Assembly (NCBI RefSeq): GCF_030463535.1
Contig: NC_132894.1
Location: forward strand, 11,799,933-11,863,932
Origin: Salminus brasiliensis
Lineage: Eukaryota; Chordata; Actinopteri; Characiformes; Bryconidae
DNA: 64,000 bases
Direction: 5' to 3'
Below are positions 44,301-57,518 of this stretch, in pieces. The translations under genes and the position numbers were made by a program. Below the pieces are notes generated by a model that had not been told where the DNA came from, ran no database searches, and was given only the letters and a program-made list of their open reading frames with translations. Positions within the stretch are counted from its first letter, which is position 1. Each line of letters opens with the position of its first letter.

Positions 44301-47300
44301 TCCACATGAGTTCCGCTGAACATGGCAAAGTCCGCCTGAAAAAGGCACACAAGCAAAATGTCTTATTTTTCTTAATAAACACATTTACATCATGAATAAA
44401 AACTAGAAACATTACTTTAAATCAGACCTGTGCACAGAGTTGGTGCATGACGTGGCCAAACTCGTGGAAGTAGGTCTCCACCTCATCGTGCTGCAGCAAG
44501 GAGGGAGCGTCAGCTGTGGGCTTGCTGAAGTTGGCCACCATGGCAGCCACAGCCATCTGCCTGGTCCCATTAGACAGCAGACAACCAGGCTGCAAGCCAA
44601 AACAGGCAGCATGCCCATACTTCCCCTCTCTGCAGGGAGGAAGGATAACAGGCTATTAATTCGATCAAACTGTCTTGAAACTACTACTCTGAATAAGAGC
44701 TTAAATATATATTGCAGAACTCTAACACTGACAAAAGGGTCAGTTTTTTTATAGACTAATCTCCTCAAGCCACACTGGTTTCCAATACTGGCCTTGTTCT
44801 AATCCAGTACGGATTAATTCAATCTGGATTAAGGGAACATCACACACACACACGAGCAGAAAAAAAAAAAAAAAAAAAAAAAACAGTATTAAAAGGTGAC
44901 AATCTAACTGTTAACGACCAGATAGGGAGCATCTGCCACAATACAAGCAGGCGTCACAATACTTTTGTCCATATAGCATAGACTCCGGAAGGTTAACAAT
45001 GACAACAGAATCATATTGCTATTGCTTAGATAGAGTTATTAATCAGCATTGGCCATATGTTTATATTTAACCAATATTGTAATAGATCAATATTTGTTGC
45101 ATAAATCCAGAAAAAAAAATATTTCGACAACACTAGGCCATGGTGTTAAAATCTGCATATTATGTATATATTTTACATCATTTTCAGCCTCTATAAACAC
45201 ATGTAACACTTCCAGTAATGCTAATCCAGGAAGATACAATTTTTATATTTTTAAATGTTCATGCATCACATTAGCAGATACACAAACAATATCAGCTAGT
45301 TATGGCTCAAATTGCTTTATTATGTTTCAGGAGTCTGAAAAGAAATACCTGGGGAAAAGGTCCAAGTAGAACTGGCCCACCACCTGGCCAGAGGTACGGT
45401 CCTTCACAGAGTAGAGCGTGACATCGTCATGCCACACATGGGCGCCCTCTACCTGCTGAAAGGAGAGATTCAGCAGCTCCTGGTAGATATCCAAAAGCCC
45501 ACGGGTGACCACCTCCATCGGGAAATACTCTTTCAGTTGGTTCTGGTCCACAGCATACTGAGTCTCCTCCACCTGGGTCATGTAGTAGCGGGTGTCCCAG
45601 GCACACAGCTCTCCAGTAAAAGGCAGGTTCCTTTTCTGGCACTCCTTCTCTTTCAGCTTGAGGATCACAGCCCGTTCCTCCTCACCCAGGGGCTTCAGCT
45701 TACGGGCCAGCTCCTCTAACAGCGAGACAAAAGGAGAATATTTAAACAGCATGGTAACCACAAAAAAAATTAACAATGTATCACAATGCTACATTATACA
45801 CATAATGGTGAGGTTTTGATTGTGTATGTTTAGCCTGCAGCTACTTAAACAGAATCTGGAGGGTGGTGTGAAAGGATTACCGAGAAATGAGGCAACCTTC
45901 TTGGATGCCTTTGCCATGTTCATCTCCAGTACAAAGTCTGCATGGGTGCTAAACCCCAGGAGAGCACTCTTTTGAGACCTAAGCTCCACTAGCTCCTTCA
46001 AGATAGCGGAGTTTTCCTGTGAGTAGACAAAGACAAAATGTAATACCCATGACCTTCATATTAAGCCTCTGCAAAACCAGAAACACTAGCATAAAGTCAG
46101 CTAGATGAACAAAATCAGGACATTAGACTAACAGTACCATGTATAGGAAAATTACTTTAAATGTCATTCAAGTGGAAGCATGCAATCGAAGACCAACCTC
46201 TTTACAACGAGAGTTGAAGGCTTCCTCTAATCTTTTGCGTGTTTCTGGGACATAGCATTTCTTCATGGTGGGGAAATAGTGAGGGTATTTAAGGGTAAGC
46301 TTCAGCTTTCCCGTCTCATCCTTCTCCAAAGAGTTGAGAAAATCTTCAGGAAGGCCACCTACAATAGGTTGTTAAAGTATTTTTCAGAAAAACTATGAAA
46401 AGCAGTCAGCTTTGTGCTGTTTAACAAAATTACTTTCATGAAGAAAAAGCAGAATGCATGTCTCACCACTATTAAATCATACTATGCAATACTATTATAT
46501 ACATACTATGCATATAACTTTGCAAGAACTCCAAAGCTGAATACTTACCCAGCTCCTCTCGGGTAAAAGAGAGACTAGTGGTGTCCTCATTCAAATGCTT
46601 GTTGAAATCAATACACAGTGTGCTCAGTTTCTTCTTGATCTTCTTGATCTCCTATTACAGAAAATAAACCCATTCAGCAAAGATTTTTCTTTCATCACAC
46701 TGGTTTTATTTAGAAGAATCAATTCAGCTCTAGGAAAAGTATTCTGAGACGATTCATGCCCAGTGGCTGTGTATTGTCTGACCTCTTGTGTCTCCTTGGT
46801 AAGGTGAAGCCCATTTCTCTTTCCCAACTTGATCAGTCTCTCCATGTATCTCTTAGCCTCTGAGGTAACAGTTTCATCCTGCAGTTTCTCCTGCAAAAAT
46901 GGACAGCATTTCAGGAACATGTGTAGAATCACAGCAGTTCATATACCTACCAATCAGTCATAACATTAAATCTATGTACTTTTTCAGCACTCTGCGGGAT
47001 CAGACCAGACTGGCCAGCCCTCACTTCACATTAGCAACAGTAAGCCCTGGACACCCATGACCCTTGCCGGTTTATTGGCTGTCCTTCCTTAGACCACTTT
47101 CAGTAGGTACCAACTAGGGATGTCCTGATGGGAGGGGCCAATCCAGGCATGTTTTAATGGATCAGGTATCAGCTACTTCAATTTGGATCCAGTTCCAATT
47201 CTTCATGTTAACCACAATGTTCAGTGCACCATTAACGAGCATTATTCCCAGCTGGTAGCACTTGAAATGTTCTCATAAGGTAAATAAACATGTTTCGAGT

Positions 47301-50300
47301 CTGCAGTGTGGAACTATGTGATAGTGGAACATAAAAACAGAACACAATACCTGAAACTTTATAAAATTATGACAAACACTGTTTTAGCAACGAAGCACTG
47401 AAGAGCATCTTCAGGCTAACACTAACACTAATGCGTATATACACACACACCTGATTATATAAGCTTGTTGTATTCAGTAATAATGAAGTACTATTTAATA
47501 CTAATTTAGTACTAATTTTTACTATTTATTCTTTAAGCAATAACATTTGACTTATGTCACCAGGCAATCATACCTAAAGTTAGCATGTGTATTGCTTTCT
47601 GTGATTCCTATTAACAGTAAATTATATAGTGAACCATAAATACAACAACCTAGTGTTTTCCCAGTTCATTAAATGTTATACCCAATGCCACTGTTTAACC
47701 ACAGCATCTATCTTCTTTATTCATTACATCAAAATACAAAAACCAAAGCCGCAGGCATCCAGGGAGCTAACCTGAAGAGCTACAATCCTTTGGTACACAT
47801 CCTCTCTCATGCTCATCTCCACATCAAACTCAGAAAGCTTCTTGTCCGCCTCGGTGCTGGCAGTGCGCACATCCTTAGAGGAGGACACGTGCTGAGGGAA
47901 ATCCAGCATGTTCCGCTGGACTGAAAAACAGACAGAGGTGCATAAAATTAGACAACATCTTTACACCGATGTTGAGAAAACAGCTCAGCTAAGAGCAGTT
48001 TGACTCCCTCACAAAAGACACTTCATTATTTGGCTTTATTATATCTGTAATTGCAAAAGCAATTAAGAAAACATTATTCAACACACAGAAGAACATCAGA
48101 TCTGACATATGGGATAAGGGACTTAAAAAAAAAAAAAAAAAAAAACCTTTGCCATCACATATTTTAGTTTGCTTGTCTTTCAACAGAAAACGTGCACAAG
48201 ATATGTACCTTGCAGCGCCTCTGCTCTGCACGCTAAACAATGCCAAACACTATTGTTGACCATGGGTCGGTCAGCCAGTCTTTATGTAAAAAAGTGCTGA
48301 ACGGTGTGTACCATTGCATACAGCGCCCCTGCAAACTCAGCCTTTTTTTGAACCGTTTAACAATAGTGACAAAGAAACCCGTTATGTTACTTTGTTATAA
48401 ATTCAGCTTGTTGTGTGAAGAGATATGAGCTCAAATCTTGTGAACAGGTCAGGAATGTTGATGGCTCGTCTCCAGCTGATTGATCTAACCAGATTAGTGA
48501 CAATAAGATGCCTTAACATGCAACGTACACTGCATGTTTGTTTTTTGCTTTAGTATCTTTAATATTGGCCAAAACAGTGTTAGGTATAGCCCTTACATGT
48601 GTGTTTCAAACAAAAGACATTAGAAGGACCAACAATAATCACAAACCATGACTTGTTACCTGTGTAGTCCACCTCCACATCAGCAAGGGCCTTCAGAGTG
48701 TTCTCATAAGTAACCGTATCTAGATCCAAGGCCCCTACAGTGTCATAGACTTGCTTGGTCTTTGCGATGAGCTCTTCCGTTAGCTGAAGGATCTGATCTG
48801 GAGTGAGGTCCCAGTGCAAACGATTGTCAGCACAAACTCCATCCCCGCTGCCAAACACTACTTCACCTGAATGACAAAGTTAGATAACACCTTTATTTAA
48901 TTCAGCAACTCATGTTACAGGTCTCAAAGATGACATGCGCTGTTTTAGGCATTAGTTTTCAAATGTATGTTTTTTGCATTCCTAGTAAACATACACTGTT
49001 CACCTCCAAGAACTAAGCTACAAATTGCTTAAGACACTACATAGTTAGTAGAGGTTATTTATTAGTGTAGTAATGCACCCTAAATTCCTCCTCTTCTGAT
49101 CTACAGTTACTGTCCATGCACATATTTGTATTTATTGCATTTACTGCTCATGTTGTGGCTATTGTTTTCTTTGCACTACTGAGCTTTTTATCCATTTCTA
49201 TTGCTGCACCAGAGAAGTATCCTAACAATGTTTTTCTGTACTGTACAACCCTGTACTGCTAGAACGACAAACTAAACTAAGTGAACTTAACTGAATGATA
49301 AACGCCTTAAATATACCCAGCATTAGGAACGGGCAATATGACAAGATTTGATCGAACCATGATAAACTGTTACGATACACAACATGCTTTTATGACCATG
49401 TTGCAGATGTGGTCAGTACTTAAACACTCATCAACAAGTCCTCTTCAATTAGCTGGAGCAGAAAAAACATTTTAAATAACTGTAGTAAGTACAGGAGAGT
49501 ACTTTGTTTTTAAAATCTGCACCTGCTGGTGAATTTTATATGCATGACAAAAGATCACAAACTTTAAAAATGTATTTAAATATGGTGATATCATTTTTAT
49601 CATATCGTCCAGCAAAGCAGCCATCAATTACTACTAACCATTAAACCCTTCTATTAAGACGATAAAGCATTACTCAAGCCAGTTTAACGAACTTTTTTGT
49701 CAACTACATCAAGAATGGCTGAGAACTTGACATAATGCACTATATATGTCCAAATGTTTGTAAACACCCCTTCTAATGAATGCAAAGGAAATTGCTGCCA
49801 ATAGAATAGGACTCTCTGGAGTAGATAATGAACCTATTGGTACCATGCCTAATGCCCAGCGTGGGCTACAGGGATATAAAGCCCCCAGTATTGAGCTGTG
49901 GAGTGGTGCAACTGTGTTCTCTGGAATCCATCCAGTACATTTGGGATGAGTTGGGGTGACGATTATCCACAATCCTGACCTCACTAACGCTCTTGTTATT
50001 GAATGCAATCAAATCCTCACAGCCAAAATCTAGTAGTAAGTCTTCCATGGACAGTAGTAGCTAGTTAACGTCCCTAGTTAACGTTACTTCAACAAAAGCA
50101 GGATTTATTATTTTTAATACCCTTTGCTTTCGGACGAAACAATGAATTGGTGTGTCCCAATACTTTTGTCCATATCGTGCATGTCTGAACTTCCCTGGAA
50201 ATGCTTCGTTCAACATGATGTCTCGTATTATATAATAGCTACATTGATTTATTATACAGCTTAAAACAGCTCAGTCCCCTCTAACAGATCTCAGGTACAG

Positions 50301-50814
50301 ACCCAGGTCGTGTAGACAGGGAGTTACACGTGTTCCTGGTATTAATGCAAGCTACGGGGACGGTGCTAAGCCATCAAACCAGCAAGCTAGCTAACCGGCT
50401 AACGATGGGTGGCTAGCTAGAAAGCTAACCGTTAGCTAGCTAGGTACCATAACAGCATGACAACACAAGGAGCAGCTGCGTGTTGTTTTCATATGCTACG
50501 AACGCCGTTGTGTGAGTGGACTAGGCAGTATCGTACAGTACCTTACACGTAAAACAGAGAGTGACGGCACCCCTAAAGTAAACATCACTATCTCGCTAGC
50601 TGTTAGCTCAGTACTTCGCTCTCCACATTTACAACATCTACTCGTCGCTGCTTTTACCTACTGGACCGGAGAGCTGGATTCAGTCAGCGTCTATTGGCAG
50701 CAAAGACGAGACCGAGAAATCTCCAGGAAATAATAATAATAAAGGATACGAACACCCGAACACCTAAGTGACTTCACTTGATCTAACCTAACTTCACTTA
50801 CCTGTAGGTGCCAT
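41398..50814 (-). CDS. thop1: Thimet oligopeptidase
   Basis: Thirteen coding exons, 5' to 3': 50814-50802, 48866-48660, 47920-47772, 46890-46783, 46651-46549, 46358-46198, 46016-45881, 45715-45349, 44629-44428, 44335-44149, 42983-42855, 41823-41687 and 41559-41398. Total 2061 bases, 686 aa (human 689). All phases agree. It is a cytosolic M3-family zinc metallopeptidase that cuts peptides of under about 20 residues, including neuropeptides and proteasome products. The zinc motif HEFGH (residues 470-474) lies in exon 9 within [18 protein letters not shown]. The third ligand Glu (about residue 499) lies in [14 protein letters not shown]. Other M3 landmarks are present: [36 protein letters not shown] and [13 protein letters not shown]. 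The first coding exon has only 13 bases (MAPT plus one base), and intron 1 is 1.9 kb. The gene is head-to-head with sgta, as in human. Mitochondrial neurolysin is the main alternative, but no presequence is present. Confidence 0.95.
42165..42305 (+). repeat. Interspersed repeat, second copy of the 6061-6260 type
   Basis: TTACGCTCTTATCCAGAGTG, ACTTACAAGG, then GTCTTGCCCAAGGACTCTTA. The order and spacing are the same as in the copy at 6061. It lies in thop1 intron 11. Confidence 0.6.
42540..42700 (+). mobile_element. Short DNA-transposon-like repeat
   Basis: TTCTGGTTGATGTGAACATT, GCATGAATCTATGCATTGCA, and the end ACAGGTGTTCCTAATAAAGG. This last sequence is a widespread terminal sequence of small fish DNA elements. 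It lies in thop1 intron 11. Confidence 0.55.
43440..43900. repeat. Probable interspersed repeat in thop1 intron 10
   Basis: The run from GGCCAATAACCCAATCCCCA to TGGAATTCGAACCAGCAATC, GGCAGCACCTTAGTC is GC-richer than its surroundings. It contains a TTCGAACC-like word of the kind seen in tRNA-derived SINEs. I cannot place boxes A and B with confidence, so the SINE reading is a guess. Confidence 0.35.
44843..44882. repeat. (CA)n and poly(A)
   Basis: A short CA run followed by about 23 A residues, in thop1 intron 8. Confidence 0.9.
44951..44981 (+). mobile_element. Family A TIR element, right-end fragment
   Basis: GTCACAATACTTTTGTCCAT followed by ATAGCATAG, matching the family's right terminus only. 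It lies in thop1 intron 8. Confidence 0.55.
46985..47110 (-). mobile_element. Tc1-like element terminal fragment
   Basis: CACCCATGACCCTTGCCGGT and TCCTTCCTTAGACCACTTTC match the outer part of the Tc1-like copy at 26410-26470 (GCCCATGACCCTGTCTCCAG ... TTCCCTGGAGCACTTTTGG). It lies in thop1 intron 3. Confidence 0.55.
49739..50180 (+). mobile_element. Family A TIR element, best-preserved copy
   Basis: The left end TGCACTATATATGTCCAAAT and the right end CTTTTGTCCATATCGTGCA form an imperfect terminal inverted repeat. The interior holds AGGACTCTCTGGAGTAGATA, GGGATATAAAGCCCCCAGTA and CACTAACGCTCTTGTTATTG. It encodes no transposase. It lies in thop1 intron 1. Confidence 0.78.
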
Positions 50815-52229
50815 TTTCCACACGTTTCTCTAAATCAATGCTCGCTGCTTCAACGACCAGCCCGTGTTAGCGCCTCTAAACTGGGGGACTATCCTCCCGC
50901 CCACAGCGCCGCTCAGTGATTGGACTGGATGTGTGTCAATCAACAAGCCCCGCCTCCTTCACGTTTTGCTTTTGACAAGCTCCAAACAGTGTGAAACACA
51001 CTGCACTGCAGCGGATTAATAAAAAAAAAAATAATAATTAGTAAAAGTAGTCTACTAAAGAGCACGATATTCTTGCAGAAAGAGGACTACTTCTCTGCAA
51101 AATGGCAATTTGAATTAAATTAAAAATACTATTAAAATTACAAATCACATAAATCCCTACGATGGGCAGTCCTGAAGATTCCGGGTAGGCTCCTGGTCCA
51201 CTGTGACCATGACCAGGAAGAAGTGCTATAAAGAAACATGAGTAAGTGGATTATTCACATATAAAAATAATGTTTGAAATTGTTCATGTTGATGCTGGTC
51301 TTTATTCATGTAGGATGTTTCTGACAAAAACTACTTAAACAAAAATGACGTCATATTTATGAACATATTTATGAGTAGGAAATTGCAATGTGCAATTAAA
51401 GCCAGCTTCAGTTTTCATGTAAACACATTAAATTGCCGAGAAGAATGCCTGTTGTGATTTTACACTAATTTTAAGAAAACTTTAAGACATATAAAATACA
51501 AATATAATTCATTCGTTCATTTGAGAAAATGTTTAAGTGTAAAGGCTGTTGCAAGCGGTGCCTTTATTTAAATAATTTACAGCATGATCTGTTCATTTGT
51601 AAGTATTATCGCAAGAATGCAAAAACAGATGGCAGGAAATCCTTTTTGAACGAATATTGTCTCTTAAATTATCTTAACTAATGCTCATTAATTTAGAATA
51701 AATATCTAATTGATAAAGCAATTATTTATTAATGAATCAATGAACTGACTTGATGAATCAATTAACTTAGAGTGAATACAAAAATTGCCTCATAAATGAA
51801 GGAAAAAACCAAATGTTTTTATGTATAAATATCTCGTAGATAACGTATTGACTTGATTAAGTAAAGAATGATCTGATTAGCCATGATTGACCTTTATCAA
51901 GGACATTGCCTCCTAAATGAAAGAATGCATGAATTTAACTATTTAGTAAATGAACTTAATAGTGTTTATCGTATAAAAAGTATCGTGGAGAAAGTAATAC
52001 ATTGATTGATTGATTGATTGATTAATTAACAAGCACTAACTGTTTTTTATTGATATAAATATTACAGCCTCTTGAATGAATGAATTGATTGACTAACTAG
52101 CGAATGCTCTTTTTTTTAAATAACTATCTATATAGACGAAATAATTCATTGATTCCTGAATTAAAAAGAAATACCGAACTTGATGTCAGTAATTTTCATC
52201 GATGCATAATATTTTCAACTAGCTACGTC

Positions 52230-52324
52230 AGTACGTTGGACGCACGCAGGGGGAAGTTTACGTATTACGCTCCGTGCGCCTGCTTGAGAGCACAGCGAGG
52301 AAAATCCCTGCAGTGGGACAATCA
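52230..52324 (+). other. sgta: sgta non-coding first exon (3' edge supported, 5' edge guessed)
   Basis: A donor CA/GTAAGT at 52325 follows GC-rich sequence (GGACGCACGCAGGGGGAAG, CTCCGTGCGCCTGC). It pairs with the acceptor TTTTAG at 53735, just before the exon that carries the sgta start codon. The transcription start is not visible. Confidence 0.5.
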
Positions 52325-53205
52325 GTAAGTATAAAGAACCTCTGAAATAGGGTCACAGCGTTTCTTTCAGTAGTGTATGCAGAGTGGCACGTTGTAGGCC
52401 ATCATTTCGCCATTACCTGACATATGAATGCTCGGTAGCCTTTAAGGTCTTTGTTGTTTTTTTTCCATAGCTAGCTACACACTTTAGGTAGCTAACGAGC
52501 TAAGGCTAAGCTAGCAAACAGTATTAGCGAGCTAGCGAGGCGACACTTACGGGTTAGCTAGCTAGCTAGTTAGCTACAGTACGTTACCGGCGTTTAGACA
52601 GCGTGTATTAGCTAGCTGCTGATATAAACACTCACAGGCCAGTATAAACCTCTAGCCCGTGGTGGTTTTTAGCACGTTAGCCAGCTAAGGTTAGCTGTTG
52701 AGGACACATCATCAGGCTAGCCAGCTGTTGCTAGAATATTCCGGGTCATATGTCCACATGAAGTCATTTCACAAGAGACAGCTCACGCTTTGTATTCATT
52801 TGCCTCGCACACACACAGAGGCTACAGCAGATATTACACTGCTGTATCAAACGTATTGGGCTGCGTTAGTGAAGTGTGTTTCTCACATAGACGCGGTTAC
52901 CTGTGCTAAGACACTAGCTAGCTATCTCCTGGATCTCGTGCTCACATTGCTCTCACCCGTGGTCATCAGTGTGAAGTCATTGCAGAGTGGACGTCGACTC
53001 ATCAGTGGGCTGAATTGGGCATTTTAGCAGGGCAAACCTAAACCTGTGACATGACCCCTACTGAAACGTTTAGATTTCCCCTGCTAAAATGCCAAATGCT
53101 GTGAACTAAAGGCATGATGCATCATCTCAATTGCCACTTCGAGGTGTTGTACTGTATGTCCATACCTACAGTATCTTCTTTTTGGAGAATGTGGGCACTT
53201 TAAGG

Positions 53206-53476
53206 TAGAGCTGGCAAATATGACTATTATCGAAGCGTGATAAATTAGTGCATAATGAACACTGATCAACTGCAGGTTTTATTGCAGACCAGTCTAATTT
53301 GATTAAGTGCAGTTGAATACAAATTGCTGTGTCTCCCAGTATGGGAGAGGATCTGAACAGTAGTTTTAAAAAAATCGGTCGCTTCTGATGTATTTAGTCT
53401 GTGATTACATGTATTGTGAAAAATGTCTTTCAATATTATGATGTAGTGTTTTTTTTTACCCTATTGCCCAGCTCTA
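53206..53476 (+). mobile_element. hAT-type MITE, 271 bp
   Basis: Ends TAGAGCTGGC and GCCCAGCTCTA are inverted repeats. The flanks CTTTAAGG (left) and CTTTTAAGG (right) look like an 8-bp target duplication with one extra T. Ends of the GCTGGGC type plus 8-bp duplications are typical of hAT elements. It lies in sgta intron 1 and has no transposase. Confidence 0.75.
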
Positions 53477-53778
53477 CTTTTAAGGTGCACCCAATAGCTG
53501 TCTTGGGTGTTCACAGATTTTATGATTTCCATAGAGGAGCAATGTCGGTAGAATGGGACACACTGGAGAAGCTGTACATGAGCTAAACGTTGTCATGCTC
53601 AGTACCAGGAGTTGGCTTGATGGTTATAAAATTGTGGGCAGTTACTTTAGTTAGTTCACAGTATTCAAAATCTTGCTTTTTCTTGCATCCTTTGTCTTTT
53701 CCCCAAACTGAACATGTCTTGGTTTTGTCTTTTAGGTTTCCTCATCAATAATTGGAGAGGTCTTTTTCTCCAGCCAAA

Positions 53779-56003
53779 ATGACAGATACAAAGCGTCTTG
53801 CTTTCTCCATTATCCAGTTTCTCCATGACCAGCTCAGGTCTGGGGAGCTGTCGTCAGATGCTCAAGAAAGTTTAGAAGGTAAATACTGATGCAGTTCTAA
53901 ATGAGTGGTGGGCTTATGTTTGCTGTAGGTTTGTAACACTGATTCCTCAAAACTTTCCAGTTGCCGTCCAGTGTCTGGAGACAGCATTCAGTGTCTCTGT
54001 GGAGGACCAGAGTTTAGCAGTTTCTGAAACCTTGCCAGAATTATTTGCAAAAGCCACTCCCAAGGTAACATCTGTTTAGTGACTTTTAATATTTCTGTTT
54101 AGAAATTGGGGATTAACGATATTTGTAACTTGAGATATTTAACTGAAAACTGTGTGTGTGACAGATAACAGACACACCTCAAGTTAAAGCCAACTCTACC
54201 AGTAGTCCCCTTACAGAGGATCAGCTAGTGGAGGCGGAACGACTTAAGAGTGATGGTATGTACATAGTGTGTGCTTACATATTACATTTTAGTTGGTTGA
54301 TATGTTTTCTTTATTAAACCTCCACAAATTATCATTAAAACATGAATGAATTTTAGTAAGTATCTAAATGAAGGTGGGGAACTTCGCTGGCCAGGTGCAA
54401 TTTTAGTTAATAGCATTTATGAAATATGTTTACCAGGCAATGACCAAATGAAGGTAGAAAACTTCAGTGCGGCAGTGGAATTCTACTCAAAAGCCATTCA
54501 GATTAACCCACAGAATGCTGTTTATTACTGCAACAGGTAATATCACATCATTCACGCCTTCAAATTTGGAAAGGTTTCAAAAAAATAAATAAAATAAAAT
54601 AAATTGTTTAATAATATGATGTTTGAAAGCTGCTTGTTTTCTTTTGTCATCTGAAGAGCTGCAGCATACAGCAAACTTGGTAACTATGCTGGGGCTGTTC
54701 AAGATTGTGAACTTGCAATTGGAATTGATCCAAACTACAGCAAAGCATATGGAAGGATGGGGTAAGACAAATAGGAATTAGAAACTGTAGGAATGTCACA
54801 GTATATTACCTAAAGTATATTCCAGTATTTCTTATGACAATAAAAACACACAATGTTTGATAAGACTACATTCATTGCAACCTTTTTAATTATATAAAGC
54901 CCCATAATCAGTTCATAGCAGTAGTATGCCAGTACTAGCGCTGTAAAAAATGAACTGTATTTGTTAATGCTAGGAGCACTAAATATAAGTAACTAATGTT
55001 TTCTTCTGATAACCAGGCTGGCTCTTGCCAGTTTGAACAAACACACAGAGGCTGTCAGCTACTACAAGAAAGCCTTGGAACTGGATCCTGAGAATGAGAC
55101 GTACAAATCAAATTTGAAAATAGCTGAGCAGAAAATGAAAGAAACACCCAGCCCAGTAAGTGTTCCTATATTCTACTTCTGATTCATTTTTTAGACCTGA
55201 CAAAAGACCTGAAAGGCAGTTAGATTCAAATTCATGGATTCATTGTTTTTTTTGGTTTATCTCTCTCAGACAGGGGGTATGGGTGGAGTTGACCTTGCCG
55301 GTTTGCTTAGCAATCCTGGTTTCATGAGTATGGTGAGTACATACATCAGTCCCCATACTTATTTTCTGTGGAAAACCTAATTAAAATGACTGATGTTTTT
55401 CTTTGCTTTTCAGGCTTCTAATTTGATGAATAACCCACAAGTACAGCAACTGTGAGTTTAATCATTTACACCTTATGCTGATCAATGCTTTATTTCTGTA
55501 CCAGAATATTCCAAAACATGTACAAGTACTCTCACTTCTGGGCAGAAAAAGGAGCTAAATAGGAATGAGTGCAGGAAGAAAACATGTATATTTACTTAGA
55601 ATTGTGATTATTCAGGGTGTCTGGAATGATGTCTGGAGCCTATGGTGGTGGAGGTGGTGGTGGTGGTGGTGGTCCTATGGGCGGCGGTCCTATGGGCGGC
55701 ACTGCTTCTCCTGCAGCAGCAGCAGCAGCAGCGGCGGCAGCAGGAGCACCAAACGACCTCTCTGGCCTTATTCAAGCGTAAGTTCATCCTGTTGCTTCTG
55801 TAAGTGAAAGTCAGACAGCTGCTGAGATTGTTGTTAGATGGCAGCTGTTACTGTAGTTTATATTTTAAGCATATGTGTGTTTGTTTGTTTACAGTGGCCA
55901 ACAGTTTGCACAGCAAATGCAGCAGCAAAATCCTGAGCTCATTGAGCAGTTAAGGAGTCAAATCCGCAGCCGACCACCCAGTGCTAGCAATGATGAGCAG
56001 TGA
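53779..56003 (+). CDS. sgta: Small glutamine-rich TPR-containing protein alpha
   Basis: Ten coding exons: 53779-53878, 53961-54064, 54165-54255, 54437-54536, 54657-54761, 55017-55155, 55270-55332, 55414-55451, 55616-55777 and 55895-56003. Total 1011 bases, 336 aa (human 313). All phases agree. SGTA is a cytosolic co-chaperone that takes tail-anchored and mislocalised membrane proteins to the BAG6/GET pathway and binds Hsp70/Hsp90. The N-terminal dimerisation helix reads [20 protein letters not shown]. Three TPRs lie at about residues 90-205 ([55 protein letters not shown]). Then come [20 protein letters not shown] and the Gln-rich tail [20 protein letters not shown]. Ten consecutive Gly (about 257-266) and ten consecutive Ala (about 280-289) in exon 9 explain most of the extra length over human. 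Confidence 0.96.
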
Positions 56004-56462
56004 CCCATGAAGTGGTAAGTCTGATTTCTGCATCTGCTGGGTGCCATTAAAACTAAAAGAAAAAAGCTTTGTTTTAACTAATATGTGCTGTGATGTTACC
56101 AGTAAGCAAGCAAAACAAGGCTGAAGTTGGCAGCCAACTAAGCAATATTGCAGGATTGTATTTGTATTCACGAATATAGCTATGGTTACGCAGAATTACG
56201 CAGCCCTCACAAGTGTTGTCTTGACTGTTTCAACAAAGTTAAATAGTGCTGTTAACAGCATGCCAAGCTTGGAGTAGCAGCGATAGGAGAACTGGAGGGC
56301 TGGAATCTACAGTTTGGTGAACTGTCTGCTTACACGCACACCTGGAGCAGGTGCTATGCTGGCCTTTAGTTCCCCACCCCAGCACTGCAAAAACAAATCC
56401 TATAGATCTCCATAACCATAATCCATGTGGATGTTTTCCAGTTCCTACATTTTTATAAATGC

Positions 56463-56741
56463 TAGGGCTGCAAAAACTAATTGACATTCAGTGATTGATA
56501 TCAACAATTCTTAGTCAACAACGAGCCTCATTAGCAGTGATGTTTGCACATCACATGACCGAGAGTGTGGAATTTGTTTATTCTTTATCTTTGGGTTATA
56601 ATTACATTAGAAGTGATCCGAACAATAGCGTCAACTTCTTGTAAGATAAGATGACTTTGTATTATGTATGTTGGCCAGTTGAACATTTGCCTGTTAATTC
56701 TCTTGGATATGCAAATGTCACTGTTCTGGTTTGCAGCTCTA
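56463..56741 (+). mobile_element. Probable hAT-like MITE
   Basis: TAGGGCTGCAAAAACTAATT at the left and TTTGCAGCTCTA at the right form an inverted pair. I do not see a clean target duplication, so the edges are uncertain. It lies in the intron inside the sgta 3' UTR. Confidence 0.55.
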
Positions 56742-57518
56742 CTTTATACATCAACACTGGTATTGGCATCAGCCTAGTATCTCTTGCATAGTGGTTCTCA
56801 AACCAGTCCAAATTTTAGGTCTATCTCTATTCTGTCCTCCAGGGGGTGCCCTGAGGCCCTGATCGAGTATGGTCATATCTGCAATAAAATCTTGACCAAG
56901 ATCTTGCAGATTAGCTGTTCATTATCCTCTTCATGTGACAATCACTGTATAGAGCACTATTATAGGGAACACACTTCGACAAGGTAGTGAGCCGTTTGAG
57001 ACATTCTGCGAGTGAGCTCACTGCACATCACATTACAAACAATCTGACCGTCTGTCTAACTTGGAGAATTATTGGTAATCTGGTATGTCCACTAGGGTAA
57101 ATTGTTTGTACACTACTTGTTGTGGTGCATTGTGGGACTGTTACAGTGCAATAGAAATGTTGCACTGTGTTCAGACACTGTTAGAAAATGGCAGGACCCC
57201 AGAGTAGTGCACTTCATTGTGAATAGGGCACAGTTTCTTTTGTTTCAGTCCAGTAATTTGTATTGCTTTGAACACTTCAGTCATTGCATCTCCTGTTGGT
57301 TTCCAGTTGGACTCACTAAAGCCCAGTGTCCATATGTAGCTACACAAATCAGCCAGTCTGTTCATGTGTGGGCAGAATGTCTAAGACTATGATGAGGGTA
57401 AAAGAAAATCTACATAAATTAGGAGACAAAGAAGACTACATAAATGTCACTTGACCTGACACTGACTTGATACTGTAGTGAGTAACGTGTTCTTCACTCT
57501 TTCTTTTTCTTTTAACAG

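Larger units (their letters stand above)
50815..53778. other. Divergent thop1/sgta 5' region and sgta intron 1
   Basis: The thop1 5' UTR and promoter should lie at about 50815-51000, which is GC-rich (CCCGCCCACAGCGCCGC, CCCCGCCTCC). From 51000 to 52190 the DNA is AT-rich and featureless apart from an ATTG run at 52001-52025. The sgta promoter and first exon lie at about 52200-52324. From 52330 to 53735 is sgta intron 1, with GCTAGC-rich sequence (52470-52740) and a hAT-like element. Confidence 0.65.

Noticed and set aside
55565-55807. 80-aa frame with Trp-rich and Ser-rich runs
   Set aside because: It is an out-of-frame reading of the GGT and GCA runs in sgta exon 9.
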